NCBI GenBank assembly: GCA_035946735.1
Contig: DASYYZ010000005.1
Coordinates: forward strand, 28,282-92,281
Length of the DNA: 64,000 nt
Direction of reading: 5' to 3'
Origin: Gp13-AA77 sp035946735
GTDB taxonomy: Bacteria; Acidobacteriota; Terriglobia; UBA7540
Part shown: positions 17,028 to 26,505 of the stretch, in pieces
How positions within the stretch are numbered: the stretch's first letter is position 1
Layout: each line of letters opens with the position of its first letter
Notes under the pieces: generated by a model
Told to the model about the DNA's origin: nothing
The model's input: only the letters and a program-made list of their open reading frames with translations
The model's database searches: none
Made by a program: the position numbers and the translations under genes

Positions 17028-17321
17028 TTAACTTCGACAGCCTGCGTTGACTCTCTCCACCAGCCCCTTCACCACGTATTCGGTGTACACGCCCTTGGCA
17101 ACCAGCTGTGCTCCCTGGCTCGCCATGACCACCAACATTCTCTTCCCGTCGGCATCGATAGCGGTGGTCTCGCTGAGATCCACTAAGATCTTCCGATTTT
17201 CACCAGCCTGGCAAAGATGTTTCCAAGCTGACTCGAGTTCTGTAACCGAAGGCCCGGCGAGGGCGCCTTCAACCTTCACTCTGGCTTCCGTCGCGGTGTC
17301 GACAACGGTTACTTTCAGCAT
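17028..17321 (-). CDS. STAS-domain protein
   Basis: The 97-residue protein (MLKVTVVDTATEARVKVEGA, then LAGPSVTELESAWKHL and KILVDLSETTAIDADGKRML) has the alternating beta-alpha pattern of STAS / anti-sigma-factor-antagonist domains. The position where these proteins carry a phosphorylated Ser is occupied by a TTAIDADG loop, as in the less typical STAS proteins. Those may bind a ligand or simply scaffold. It sits between the sigma54 activator gene and the efflux operon, 114 bp before the adaptor gene. Functional coupling to either is not shown. No kinase or phosphatase partner is adjacent. Confidence 0.7.
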   Translation of the reverse strand: MLKVTVVDTATEARVKVEGALAGPSVTELESAWKHLCQAGENRKILVDLSETTAIDADGKRMLVVMASQGAQLVAKGVYTEYVVKGLVERVNAGCRS

Positions 17322-17521
17322 TGATTGCCCTTCAGTCTCGCAGCCACAGCGAGCATGGCAGCGGCCAATCGCGTCATCAACCGGAAGCGCCCGTCAAGAC
17401 CAACACGAAATTGAAGATAGGGCGGTGGCGATGGGAGGAACAAATTAGGCCGCCGGGGCGGGGACGCCAGCCGGTTGGCACGCCGCTGGCGGATCGGCAC
17501 TTCAAGAACTGCGAGCCGTGG

Positions 17522-19999
17522 TCAGGTTGCAACCCCGTCTCGTGCACTCGGGCGGGAGAGTCCCAGCTTGCGCATGCGAAACTGCAAGGTGGAGCGTTTG
17601 AGGCCAAGCCGCGTGGCGGCGCCACTCGGTCCGCCGACCACCCAGTTTGCGTCTTCAAGCGCGCTCAGGATGTGCTTCCTCTCGGCATCCTCGAGAGTGT
17701 CTCGCCTCAGAGAGCTGCCCTTGCCATTAGCTGCCCGCTCTCTCAACTCCGAGACAGAAACTCTCAGAACTGGCCCCGTGGAGAGGATCACGGCGCGCTC
17801 GATCACGTTCTGGAGCTCACGGATGTTGCCGGGCCAGTGATATCGCGTAAGCGTCTGCAGTGTCTCGGACGGGATGGTGTCGATGCGCTTGTTCATGCGT
17901 CGGGAGAACTGCTGCGCGAAATGCCTTACCAGAAGCGGAATGTCTTCCGAACGCTCTCGCAGCGGCGGCACTCGCACGGGAAACACGTTCAACCGGTAGA
18001 AAAGATCGGCGCGGAATCTTTGCTCGTTCACCATGGCCGCCAGATCGCGGTTTGTAGCGGCAATGAGACGGGCATCCGTGCGCAGGGTGCGACCATTCCC
18101 CAGGCGCTCGAATTCCCTCTCCTGCAGCACCCGTAGCAGCTTCGGTTGCAGCTCGAGCGGAATCTCGCCGATCTCGTCCAGGAAGATTGTTCCGCGGTGC
18201 GCCAGCTCGAAGCGGCCGATCCGCTGTGAGATGGCGCCGGTAAAGGCGCCCTTCTCGTGGCCGAAGAGTTCACTTTCGAGCAGCCCCGTTGGGATAGCGG
18301 CGCAGTTCAGCTTCACAAACGCATTCGGCCGCCGCGTGCTGCGATCGTGGATCGCGCGCGCCACCAATTCCTTGCCTGTACCCGTCTCGCCGTAAATGAG
18401 CACGGTGGAGTCTGTGGGCGCCACCGTTTCCACCTGCTGCAGGGCATTGAGCAACGCCGTGCTCTCTCCCAGAATCTCCTCAAAGTTCATGGCGGTGCGG
18501 ATTTCATTTTCCAGGTAAAGATTTTCCTGGGCGAGCTGGTCTTTGAGCTCGGCGATCTGGCGATAAGCGCAGGCGTTTTCTACGGCGATTGCGATCTGGC
18601 CCGCGACCTGGCCCAAGAACTCGACGTCATCCTCATTGAACTCGCTTTGTCCCAACCGCGCCAACAGCAACACGCCGGCAGAGCGGTTGCGGCTCACCAG
18701 GGGTATGAAGCAGGAGGACTCGATGCCGTTACACCCGGCCGTATCCTCCGCCGCCCGGACGCCGGATGAGTCCGTGTGATTCATCACCACAGCCTGCCTG
18801 GTTCGGAACGCGGTACCCTCAGGCGAGTCCTGAACCGGTACCACGTGCTCCCCTTTGCCGCAGTGCTGGCACTCGGGAAAATCGAGCGCATGCAATCGCA
18901 ACTGCTGTCCATTTGCCTCGGGCAGCATAATGCCCACGCCGTCACAATCCATCACCTGACGGACGCTTGCCGAGACGGCCTGCAACAAATCCCGAAGTTC
19001 CAGGTTCGACACCACCTGGTTGGTGACATCCAACAGCAGCTTCAAACGCTGATTCTTGGTCTCCAGCTCGGCCTGAGCCTGCAGCAACGCTTCCTCGTCC
19101 TGCTTGCGCTTGGTGACGTCCATGAAGGAACCGATAAACTCCACCAGGTCGCCGGCCGGGTTGAGGACCGCGTGACAGACCTCGTGGATATGCTTCACCG
19201 CGCCGCCGGGCAGAACGATGCGAAAATCCAGCTCCCGGTCCGCTTTTGTAGCCACCATCTCCTTCACCTGTTGCTCCACCCGCGGCCGATCCTCAGGGTG
19301 AACGAGCGGCAGGAAGATGTCCTCGGTCGGCTTGTCCCGGCCGGGATCGAAGTCGATGATGCGGTAGAACTCCTTCGATCCAAAAATCTCGCCGGAGGTC
19401 AGATCCCAGGCCCAATTGCCCACATGGCTCAGCCGCTGGCCTTCCGCCAGGTAGGCCTCGCTGCGCTGGAGTTCCTCGTGACTAAACGCGGCCTCGAGCG
19501 CCAGCGCCACCTGGTTGGCTACCAGCTTCAAAAAGCCCAGCTCATCTTCGCTGTAGGCATCGGCGTCGCGGCTGCCGATGGCAAGGCCGCCCAACCGCCG
19601 GTGGACCGTTGTCAAAGGAAGTACGCACAGGGAACGAATGCCGAGTTTGCCGAGGAGCTGCGAGGCCACGGGGAACCGAGTCTCGCGATCCACAAAAGGA
19701 ATCACCAGCGGATGCTGTTGTTGATAAACCCACCAGGTCACGGTGTCTTCCAGCGCGAGTTTGGGCGGCAGTATCGGCGTGCCGTGCTCGTCGAACATCC
19801 GCAGACTGAATTGGTGCCTGTTCTCGTCGTAGACGCTGAGACTGAGGTAGTCGAACTCCACCACCTCGCGCAATTCGCGCGCCAGGACTGCGAGCAGTTC
19901 CTTCGGATCGCGACTGGAGATAAGCGTCTCCGACACCCGAAAAAGCGCTCTGTGCCTGTTGGAGATACGAGCGTCCGGTGCTTCGACTGCACTTGCCAT
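17522..19999 (-). CDS. sigma54-dependent activator with GAF-PAS-GAF sensor
   Basis: The 825-residue protein has, in order: a GAF domain (about 20-170), a PAS domain with PAC (about 185-300, HVGNWAWDL to FIGSFMDVTKRK), a second GAF domain (about 320-480) and an AAA+ domain (about 505-745). The AAA+ part shows Walker A GETGTGKE (537-544), the sigma54-contact loop GAFTGA (584-589) and Walker B TIFLDEIGE. A Fis-type helix-turn-helix ends the protein (AATRLGLKRSTLQFRMRKLG). It resembles FhlA-like activators that open sigma54 promoters after sensing small ligands or redox state. The second GAF has a Cys-rich run (ECQHCGKGEH and GCNGIESSC) that could bind a metal. Its target promoter was not identified in the window. 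Confidence 0.93.
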   Translation of the reverse strand: MASAVEAPDARISNRHRALFRVSETLISSRDPKELLAVLARELREVVEFDYLSLSVYDENRHQFSLRMFDEHGTPILPPKLALEDTVTWWVYQQQHPLVIPFVDRETRFPVASQLLGKLGIRSLCVLPLTTVHRRLGGLAIGSRDADAYSEDELGFLKLVANQVALALEAAFSHEELQRSEAYLAEGQRLSHVGNWAWDLTSGEIFGSKEFYRIIDFDPGRDKPTEDIFLPLVHPEDRPRVEQQVKEMVATKADRELDFRIVLPGGAVKHIHEVCHAVLNPAGDLVEFIGSFMDVTKRKQDEEALLQAQAELETKNQRLKLLLDVTNQVVSNLELRDLLQAVSASVRQVMDCDGVGIMLPEANGQQLRLHALDFPECQHCGKGEHVVPVQDSPEGTAFRTRQAVVMNHTDSSGVRAAEDTAGCNGIESSCFIPLVSRNRSAGVLLLARLGQSEFNEDDVEFLGQVAGQIAIAVENACAYRQIAELKDQLAQENLYLENEIRTAMNFEEILGESTALLNALQQVETVAPTDSTVLIYGETGTGKELVARAIHDRSTRRPNAFVKLNCAAIPTGLLESELFGHEKGAFTGAISQRIGRFELAHRGTIFLDEIGEIPLELQPKLLRVLQEREFERLGNGRTLRTDARLIAATNRDLAAMVNEQRFRADLFYRLNVFPVRVPPLRERSEDIPLLVRHFAQQFSRRMNKRIDTIPSETLQTLTRYHWPGNIRELQNVIERAVILSTGPVLRVSVSELRERAANGKGSSLRRDTLEDAERKHILSALEDANWVVGGPSGAATRLGLKRSTLQFRMRKLGLSRPSARDGVAT

Positions 20000-20189
20000 G
20001 CGCTGACCCAGTCCTCTTCCAAATTCCCCGATTCGACGTTAGATGCCTTAAGTGGCCAGCCGGTGCGGACCGCGATGGCCTTGCAGCGAAATCTTCATCA
20101 ATGTCGCAGCACACCACTAACCTTCAAGGGACGGCTCAGCAAGAATTCAGCAAGATGATGAGCGTCAGCGGGGAAACTGCGCTCGCGAC

Positions 20190-22463
20190 TCAGCGGCCAA
20201 AGCGGTGCGTAAAGGTGAGACTGACGCAGGACTTCAGCGGCACGCCCACGATGCGCTCGAATGGAAAGGTTTCGGCGGGTAACGCCAGTGTCTCCAGAGT
20301 CTGCCCGGTGTAGCCCCTGCCGGCGAGGAAGTTCACGCCCAGACTGTTGCTCCCTTCGCCGAATGACCGCAGGATGGCCCCGCGTACTTCACGAACCGGC
20401 ACGCCGATGAAGCGGTCACCCAGGGGTTTTCCCCCGACGTACTCGAACTCGCCGCGGGCGCGCAATCCGAGCGGCAAGCGATCCCAATGTCCCGCCGCGT
20501 CCCAGATCAGGCGTGGAGCCTCCGGGACGGGTTGCCCGGTAATCCGGTCGCGCGCATCGGCTCGCGAGAACGAAGCTTGAATCGATCCCGAGCGAAAGGC
20601 GCGCTCCATAGAAGCTGTCAAGACGTGATTCAGCGACGGTCCCACGTACATCTGCAGGCCGGTGTCGGGATCAATGTTGGCCGTTTCTTCGGAATTGGCG
20701 ACTCGGACGAGGGCCAGGCGCAACAGGGTGCTTCCCACCGCTTTTTTCAGCACGGCTTCATAAGCTCTAGAAGTAGTAATCAGGTTGGGCGGTCGCGGCA
20801 CGCCGGAATCCGTGCCTATGCGCGGATCGTCGGTGTGAAACGCCTCGGCGGCGCTCAGGGAAAGCGAAGGCAGCGGTGTTCCGTCCGGTGGAAGAAACGT
20901 GACGCTGGCTTTGGGCAGCGTGAACGAAGCTGGCTTGTTGAAGGAATTGGCCGGCGCGAGGATATCCTCATTCTGAATGCCGATTTCCTCCTGCCTCACT
21001 CCCACATTGAAGCGAACATGCCGGCTCAAGCTTCCTGCGAGCGATGCGAAGGGCTCGGCAAAGTCCAAAGTGAAGTTGTTGGCGGTGACCAGCTGAAACA
21101 GGCCTTCGTCATTGAGGTGCTTCAGGTCGAGATTACGCGGAGCATCGCGGCGAAGGTCGACCCCGGCGAGCAAAGAGAGGCCGTGGCCGAGCCTGGTCAC
21201 ATAAGCTGCCTCGCCGCCTACGACGGTACGCGCCTCACGCTGCTGGATGAGGCCGTCGCCAAAGTTCGATTGAAGAGTCAGGTCGTAGTTGCGGAAGAAA
21301 CCACTAAGAAGAATCTGGCCGGAGCTCGAAGTTCGCCAGGTATCAGAAGCCACCGCCAGGAAAGTGTGCGTCCGGTCAAGCTGGCGGTAGTCAATCGTGT
21401 CGTCCGGGACTGGCACATCGATGGGGATCAACCCGGGCACGCGGGAGAATCCGTAATACCCGATGCCGAACAGCGAAACATCATGGCGTCCGATCTTGAA
21501 CTCGCGAGAGCCGTTCAATTTGTACTGGTGGCGGTGTTCGAGCCGCTCGAGGAATCCGTTGCCCACGGAGACTTCAAGCGCGAGCCACGCATTAAGCGAC
21601 GGGTTGCGCGGACCCCAGCCGGCGACGACGTCCAGATCGCGATCATCCGCAGTCATTTGAGCGAAAGGATCGAAGCGCGGCCTCAGGTCGTAGGTGGCCG
21701 CCAAATCCACGGAGTGATCTCCTTCGCGGACGTTGAAGGCGCCCGCATCTGTCTCAACGCCGCTCAGCACGGCCGGGATCAGGATGTTGGGGTCAGAATA
21801 GCCATTGCCGTGTGCATTGGCGGGCAGATTGTTGGGATAAAGGAAGCCTCCTACCCGCAGGAACTGGCCGATAGGTTCCCCGTGGTCGCCGGCCACGCCG
21901 GGAGCAAAGTATTGCGGCGCCTTGATGCCGCCTGAGGCGGTCTCGATGGGGAGGCCAGGGATCGAGATGGGAGCGCCCGGGCGGCCCGGATTGGCATCCA
22001 GTGCGACATCGTGGTCAACGACTTGCGTGGACGGATCCGGCGTCAAGATCGGAGCCGCCTCGGCCACCACAGTAATCGCCTGCTGCTGGGAGGCGAGTGA
22101 ACGGAGCTGGAGATTGACCTCCCTGGAAGACCCCGGAACCACGACGATCGCGGTCTCCACGGTTACGAATTGAGCCGCGTTGGCAGCGACGGTATACTGC
22201 CCGGCACTGATTGACGCACAAGTAAAGAATCCTTCTGCGTCCGTTTGTGTGTCGCAAGCGTTCCGGCCGCTCTCATCGGTTGCCATGACCCGGACACCTG
22301 GTAGGGCGGCACCGTGAGGATCGGTGACTTGGCCCGTGATGCGTGCCGCTTCACGCGCCGCTACGCCGCCGGCGAACACAAAGAACGCGAGGCAAATGGT
22401 GAGCGGCATCCGCCGCAATATGCGGAGAGTGATGCGCCCATCATGAGATTCCGGCTGAATCAT
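20190..22463 (-). CDS. TonB-dependent-receptor-like outer-membrane protein with CarboxypepD_reg domain
   Basis: The 757-residue protein has a signal peptide (LTICLAFFVFAGGVAA). A carboxypeptidase-regulatory-like beta-sandwich follows (residues about 40-115, ITGQVTDPHGAALPGVRVMA), then a plug-like region and a long run of alternating beta-strand sequence consistent with a 22-strand barrel. It ends SLTFTHRFGR rather than with the usual terminal Phe. It is shorter than the two Oar-like receptors of this window and shares little with them beyond the first domain. It probably imports a bulky ligand or siderophore-like compound. Start choice between 22463 and an internal ATG at 22409 is uncertain. 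It lies 190 bp upstream of the sigma54 activator gene on the same strand. Confidence 0.8.
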   Translation of the reverse strand: MIQPESHDGRITLRILRRMPLTICLAFFVFAGGVAAREAARITGQVTDPHGAALPGVRVMATDESGRNACDTQTDAEGFFTCASISAGQYTVAANAAQFVTVETAIVVVPGSSREVNLQLRSLASQQQAITVVAEAAPILTPDPSTQVVDHDVALDANPGRPGAPISIPGLPIETASGGIKAPQYFAPGVAGDHGEPIGQFLRVGGFLYPNNLPANAHGNGYSDPNILIPAVLSGVETDAGAFNVREGDHSVDLAATYDLRPRFDPFAQMTADDRDLDVVAGWGPRNPSLNAWLALEVSVGNGFLERLEHRHQYKLNGSREFKIGRHDVSLFGIGYYGFSRVPGLIPIDVPVPDDTIDYRQLDRTHTFLAVASDTWRTSSSGQILLSGFFRNYDLTLQSNFGDGLIQQREARTVVGGEAAYVTRLGHGLSLLAGVDLRRDAPRNLDLKHLNDEGLFQLVTANNFTLDFAEPFASLAGSLSRHVRFNVGVRQEEIGIQNEDILAPANSFNKPASFTLPKASVTFLPPDGTPLPSLSLSAAEAFHTDDPRIGTDSGVPRPPNLITTSRAYEAVLKKAVGSTLLRLALVRVANSEETANIDPDTGLQMYVGPSLNHVLTASMERAFRSGSIQASFSRADARDRITGQPVPEAPRLIWDAAGHWDRLPLGLRARGEFEYVGGKPLGDRFIGVPVREVRGAILRSFGEGSNSLGVNFLAGRGYTGQTLETLALPAETFPFERIVGVPLKSCVSLTFTHRFGR

Positions 22464-22731
22464 GGTACTAACGGCGAAAGCCTGGCTAGCTGTCCATCAT
22501 GAATCAAATAGAAGTACGCCCGTATCCCTTATCCGGATTGGTCAGCGCTTTGTTCGTAAACTTCGGGATGAGATTCGCGCTACTTCGTGATTGGAACGTA
22601 GTTTGGTTCTGTGCTCCAGGTGGCAGGATCGGACCTGGCAATCGGATTGACCAGTCGAATTTTCTGATCGCGGTCATTGTCTCGCGGCCCAAATCCGTTT
22701 AAGCTCTGTTGTCGTAATATCAGGAGAAGCG

Positions 22732-23295
22732 GTGGAGCCGATAACTCGCCAAGAGCATGCCTCCCGGGACGCCGACGCCGGCCTCATCCGCCGTATCCTG
22801 AACGGCGACGATACCGCGCTTGGCGCACTCTATGATCGCTACGGACGTCTGGTCTACTCCGTGTCGCTACGCATCTTAAGGGATACCGGGGCCGCGGAAG
22901 AGGTGCTGCAGGATATCTTTTATCAGCTCTGGCGCGTGGCAGGCAGTTTCGATTTCGCCCGAGGCAGTCTTTCAAGCTGGTTGATGGTGATGGCTCGCAA
23001 CCGTTCCATCGACCGCCTGCGACGGCGTGGGCTCACGGTAGCGGAAAATCCTGTGGGGGCTCTGCCTCCCGCGAGATTCGACCTCGAATCGGACCTGGCC
23101 CGGAAGGAAATGGTCGGCCGCGTGCGTGGCGCTCTTGACGCCTTGCCTGAGCCTCAGCGCAAGGCCATGGAGCTTGCCTATTTTGAGGGCCTCACTCAAA
23201 GCGAGATCGCAGAACAGACAGGCGATCCTTTGGGCACTGTAAAGACGCGGCTGAGGGCCGCGCTCACCTCGTTGAGGAAGGTTTTTGGCACCTGA
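22732..23295 (+). CDS. ECF sigma factor (SigK/RpoE-like)
   Basis: The 187-residue protein starts at a GTG preceded by AGGAGAAGC. Sigma region 2 is seen at about residues 25-95 (ALYDRYGRLVYSVSLRIL, EVLQDIFYQLWR, LMVMARNRSIDRLRRR). Region 4 is at about 130-185 (LPEPQRKAMELAYFEGLTQS followed by EIAEQTGDPLGTVKTRLRAA). It matches ECF sigma factors that pair with RskA-type anti-sigma factors. Its gene is followed 8 nt later by such an anti-sigma factor. It likely directs RNA polymerase to envelope- or metal-stress promoters, possibly those of the secreted and transport genes that follow. Autoregulation is common in such pairs but no promoter match was established here. Confidence 0.95.
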   Translation: MEPITRQEHASRDADAGLIRRILNGDDTALGALYDRYGRLVYSVSLRILRDTGAAEEVLQDIFYQLWRVAGSFDFARGSLSSWLMVMARNRSIDRLRRRGLTVAENPVGALPPARFDLESDLARKEMVGRVRGALDALPEPQRKAMELAYFEGLTQSEIAEQTGDPLGTVKTRLRAALTSLRKVFGT

Positions 23296-23302
23296 ACAGA
23301 CC

Positions 23303-24115
23303 ATGAGCGGGCACCCCCAATTCGAAGAGGATTTTGAGCTCTACGCCCTGGGCGCGCTTGACGGGGACGAGAAGTCCGCTCTGGACAGGCATCTTTTCGC
23401 CTGCGCCGAATGCCGTGCCAGGATGGAGGGTGCCCGCGGACGGATGTCGATGCTGGCGCTATCTGCGCCATCGGTCGCGCCGCCCGACGGAGTTCGCGAG
23501 CGGCTGATCGAGCAATTCCGGGCTGAGGGCCCGCGTGAGTCCTCGGATGAGCCTCTGGTCCGCAGCAAGGTGATGCAGTTCCGCCGCAGCCTATGGGCGC
23601 CGCTTTGGGCAGCGGCGGCAGTGCTTCTTTTGGCAGCAGCCGCCTGGTTCGCGGTGGAGAATCGCAGGCTCGGCGCTGAGTTGGCGCAGCTCGAAACCAC
23701 CCATCAGCAGCTCGAGGAATCAGAGCAGCGGCTCCAGGCTCAAACCGCCCGGGCCGCGGCCGCCCTCGACATCCTGACCGCTCCCGAGACCGTGAAAGTG
23801 GAGCTCACTCCGGTGGCCGCGCGCCCGGTTCCGCACGGCAAGGCATTTTATAATCCCTCGCGCGGACTGCTCTTTTACGCCGCCAACCTTCGGGCGCTGC
23901 CCGACGACCGGATTTACGAGCTTTGGTTGATTCCATCCGAGGGCGCCCCCATCGACGCCGGAATCTTCAATTCCGATGTTCGCGGCAACGGCGAGGTGAT
24001 CCTGCCGGCACTGCCGCCCGGTCTCATCGCCAAAGCCTTCGCCGTAACCGTCGAACGGGCAGGCGGAGTCCCCGCCCCAACCGGCCCCAAAGTCCTCATC
24101 GGCCCAGTTTCCTAA
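23303..24115 (+). CDS. RskA-like anti-sigma factor
   Basis: The 270-residue protein starts at the ATG at 23303, 8 nt after the sigma gene stop. Its N-terminal cytoplasmic part (FEEDFELYALGALDGDEKSA, then HLFACAEC) is a zinc-binding anti-sigma domain. A membrane helix at about residues 96-114 and a coiled-coil (LAQLETTHQQLEESEQRLQA) follow. The C-terminal periplasmic RskA domain reads RIYELWLIPSEGAPIDAG. It should hold the ECF sigma factor at the membrane until a periplasmic signal triggers its proteolysis. The upstream in-frame TTG at 23285 was rejected because it overlaps the sigma stop and has no better ribosome-binding site. Confidence 0.93.
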   Translation: MSGHPQFEEDFELYALGALDGDEKSALDRHLFACAECRARMEGARGRMSMLALSAPSVAPPDGVRERLIEQFRAEGPRESSDEPLVRSKVMQFRRSLWAPLWAAAAVLLLAAAAWFAVENRRLGAELAQLETTHQQLEESEQRLQAQTARAAAALDILTAPETVKVELTPVAARPVPHGKAFYNPSRGLLFYAANLRALPDDRIYELWLIPSEGAPIDAGIFNSDVRGNGEVILPALPPGLIAKAFAVTVERAGGVPAPTGPKVLIGPVS

Positions 24116-24250
24116 GAACGATCCAATCCAAGCGTCTCCCTTAGCGCGTATATCCAACGAACGTGTTCAAGCGGCAAAGCAACTCCTCGACCTGGTCTGT
24201 GCCGGTCAGGGAGGTTAGCCGAGCCGCGGGCAGTTAAAAGGAGAAACATC

Positions 24251-24604
24251 GTGAAGCATATCTATTCGACTCTGGCCCTTGCGGCCGCCACCCTCGTCGC
24301 TCTGGGCTTTCTCGGGATTCCTCAGGCCCGCGCCGACTCCTGGACGGGCTGGATCAGCGATAGCGGGTGTGGCGCCAAGGGAGCCAGCGCCAGTCACAAG
24401 GGTTGCGCGCTGAAGTGCGTGAAAGACAAAGGCGCTCAATACGTTTTCGTCAACAGCGCAACCAAGGACGTGCTTCCAATCCACAACCAGGACGCCGTCA
24501 GCGAAGCGAACCTGGGCATCGAAGTCACGGTCAACGGCAGCGTCATGGACGACAAGTCGATCCACGTCGACAGCATTGCCGCTGCCAAAAAAGACAGCCA
24601 GTAG
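24251..24604 (+). CDS. small secreted protein, acidobacterial WISDxxCG type
   Basis: The 117-residue protein begins at a GTG with an ideal ribosome-binding site (AAGGAG, 7 nt upstream). A signal peptide (residues 1-28, ending QARADS) is followed by SWTGWISDSGCGAKGASASH and KGCALKCVKDKGAQYVFV, containing four cysteines. Such short exported proteins with a WISD..CG motif recur in Acidobacteriota, and I believe they fall in a DUF5818-like family, but I cannot confirm the family number. The rest predicts as a small beta-barrel (EVTVNGSVMDDKSIHVDSI). It follows the sigma/anti-sigma pair by 135 bp and precedes a hairpin terminator. Its function is unknown. The conserved Cys/His pattern suggests metal binding or disulfides. 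Confidence 0.75.
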   Translation: MKHIYSTLALAAATLVALGFLGIPQARADSWTGWISDSGCGAKGASASHKGCALKCVKDKGAQYVFVNSATKDVLPIHNQDAVSEANLGIEVTVNGSVMDDKSIHVDSIAAAKKDSQ

Positions 24605-24615
24605 GTCAACAGAAT

Positions 24616-24647
24616 GCCTTTTCCGCAACTCCCGGGGAAGGCGTTTT
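24616..24647 (+). terminator. probable rho-independent terminator
   Basis: GCCTTTTCC (24616-24624) pairs with GGGGAAGGC (24634-24642) with two G-T pairs and a 9-nt loop, followed at once by G and TTTT. It sits 12 nt after the stop of the small secreted protein and would end or attenuate transcription before the DUF4331 gene. Confidence 0.5.
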
Positions 24648-24699
24648 GGAAGATTGATCGATTCGTTGCCACTCAAATCCATCGAGACGAGGTGCCTGA

Positions 24700-26388
24700 A
24701 TGAAGAAAAGGCGACCCTTTGCCGCCCTAGCTCTAGTTTTGCTGGCCATCGCCACCATACCTGCTCTTCTGGTGGCCCCGGCCGGAATGCGAGCCTCCAG
24801 CCATCGTGAAGCGCCCATTACCGCTCTGGATCCGAACGCAGACATCACTGACCTTTGGGCCTTTCGCAGTTACGACATCAACGGTAATGACACCAACCCC
24901 GCTAGCATCACGATTATCATGGGGGTTAACCCGCTCGCCGAACCGTCGAACGGTCCCAACTGGTTTCCCTTTGACCCCAAGATTCTTTACGAGGTCAACG
25001 TTGATAACAACAACAGCGGCCTGGGTGAGATCGCGTTTCAGTTCCGTTTCTCAAGCCAATTCCAATTGCCTGACGTCTACACCGGCCTGGCCGGATTCAA
25101 CGGCAACGCTCCCGGCGTTCCGCCTCAGATCACGAGCTTCAGCAGCTCGGGTCTGAACTACCGCCAGGCCTACACCGTCACCATGGTTAGAAACGGGGTC
25201 GCAACCCAGATTGTAAACAAGGACGGCTCCCCGTTCTACGTGGTCCCGGCCAATGCAGGTCCGCGCACCGTCAACTACGCAGATGTTTACGCGGCCGGGA
25301 CGTACACCAGTACGAACCAGGGCATCTCCGTGTTCTCAGGCACGGTGGACGACCCGTTCTTTATCGACCTCGGCGCTGCCTTTGACACGGGTAATTTCCA
25401 TACCTATCCTGGCGGTATTGCCGGCGTGATGAACGCGGCCGGCGCTCCTCCGGGAACTTCGAACGACGGCGCCAACGGTAACTTCGCAGCCGACACCGTC
25501 TCAGGCTATGACGTCAACGTGCTGGCCCTCCAGGTCCCCATCACCATGCTGACCAGTACCGGCAAGATCGAGCCTCCGACCTCCCCGCACGCAACCATCG
25601 GTGTCTGGGGCACAACCTCGCGCAGCAGGATCTCCTTGCGCCGGTCTCCTGAGCCAGAGTTGCCAGAGTCGAACGCGCTGGCCTACTCGCAGGTGCAGCG
25701 GCTGGGAAATCCTCTCATCAACGAGCTGATCATCGGTATCGGGAACAAAGACTACTGGAGCATGTCCAAACCGGTGAATGATTCTCAGTTCGCCTCCTTT
25801 GATCTGAATCCTCCCTTCGTCTCCATCGTGGACTCGCTTTACTCGGTCCTGGTGCCGGGCGCGCTCTATTCCCCGCCTGCGCCGCGCGATGATCTGCTCC
25901 CGCTGGTGGAGTATCTACCGCCGATCGCCGCCACAGGCACGGCCCCCGGTCCGATTGCCGACCTGCTGCGCTTGAATACCGGCGTCACGCCAACGGTTCC
26001 CGGTAAAGCCAGCCGCCTGGGCTTGCTGGCGAGCGACGGCGCCGGCTTCCCGAACGGCCGGCGGCTCGCTGACGATGTGGTGGACATCACCCTGCGCGTG
26101 GCAGTGGGCGGCGTGTTGGCCGGCAACCTCTGCGGTCCTAACCACAACAGCAACTGCGACGTTTACCCCAACTTCGTGCTCGGCGACGGCGTGAACGTCA
26201 ATGACGTCAACGTTGACCTGGCGCCGGATGGGGTCACCAATCTGGTGGAGCCGAACACGCACTTTCACACAATGTTCCCCTACGTGGACTACGCTCAGAA
26301 CGGCCGCGACCGGACGCACATCGATCCGGGAGGGCCGGGCTGTTTCCTGAACGGGGCTCCGGTAAACTGCGCTGGACCCTCCGACTGA
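24700..26388 (+). CDS. secreted DUF4331 protein
   Basis: The 562-residue protein has a signal peptide (residues 1-30). The DUF4331 opening follows: SSHREAPITALDPNADITDL, then WAFRSYDINGN. Other family features are ITIIMGVNPL and YEVNVDNN, with the late VDLAPDGVTNLVEPNTHFHT and FPYVDYAQNGR. The DUF4331 fold is beta-rich and its role is unknown. The protein is exported, rich in Asn/Asp turns, and ends without a membrane anchor. It heads the run of TPR and nickel/cobalt-transporter genes. This association, downstream of an ECF sigma pair, is the best clue to its job. One or more of the surface Asp/His clusters could bind metal ions (inference). Confidence 0.88.
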   Translation: MKKRRPFAALALVLLAIATIPALLVAPAGMRASSHREAPITALDPNADITDLWAFRSYDINGNDTNPASITIIMGVNPLAEPSNGPNWFPFDPKILYEVNVDNNNSGLGEIAFQFRFSSQFQLPDVYTGLAGFNGNAPGVPPQITSFSSSGLNYRQAYTVTMVRNGVATQIVNKDGSPFYVVPANAGPRTVNYADVYAAGTYTSTNQGISVFSGTVDDPFFIDLGAAFDTGNFHTYPGGIAGVMNAAGAPPGTSNDGANGNFAADTVSGYDVNVLALQVPITMLTSTGKIEPPTSPHATIGVWGTTSRSRISLRRSPEPELPESNALAYSQVQRLGNPLINELIIGIGNKDYWSMSKPVNDSQFASFDLNPPFVSIVDSLYSVLVPGALYSPPAPRDDLLPLVEYLPPIAATGTAPGPIADLLRLNTGVTPTVPGKASRLGLLASDGAGFPNGRRLADDVVDITLRVAVGGVLAGNLCGPNHNSNCDVYPNFVLGDGVNVNDVNVDLAPDGVTNLVEPNTHFHTMFPYVDYAQNGRDRTHIDPGGPGCFLNGAPVNCAGPSD

Positions 26389-26417
26389 TCGAGACGGTCA
26401 AGCTCGCTCTCACCACG

Positions 26418-26451
26418 CCCACGGCCACTGCTTTCCACAGGGCCGTGGGCC
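26418..26451. terminator. strong stem-loop after the DUF4331 gene
   Basis: A perfect 10-bp inverted repeat GCCCACGGCC / GGCCGTGGGC encloses a 14-nt loop, 30 nt after the stop codon. There is no T-run after the stem on the plus strand. It could be a terminator, an mRNA stabiliser or a processing site separating the DUF4331 message from the TPR genes. Confidence 0.45.
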
Positions 26452-26505
26452 TAACCTCGGCAAGTGGTTTTCCAGAACCTATTCTTAGAGTGGCTTGAGG
26501 CTAGA

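Noticed and set aside
18776..20158. 460-residue open frame on the plus strand opposite the sigma54 activator gene
   Set aside because: It is the antisense of a well-supported gene. The translation has no domain-like features and is Gln/His/Arg-rich as expected from a GC-rich shadow.
20487..21935. 482-residue open frame on the plus strand opposite the TonB-type protein
   Set aside because: Antisense shadow. The minus-strand frame has a signal peptide, CarboxypepD_reg domain and barrel-like pattern.
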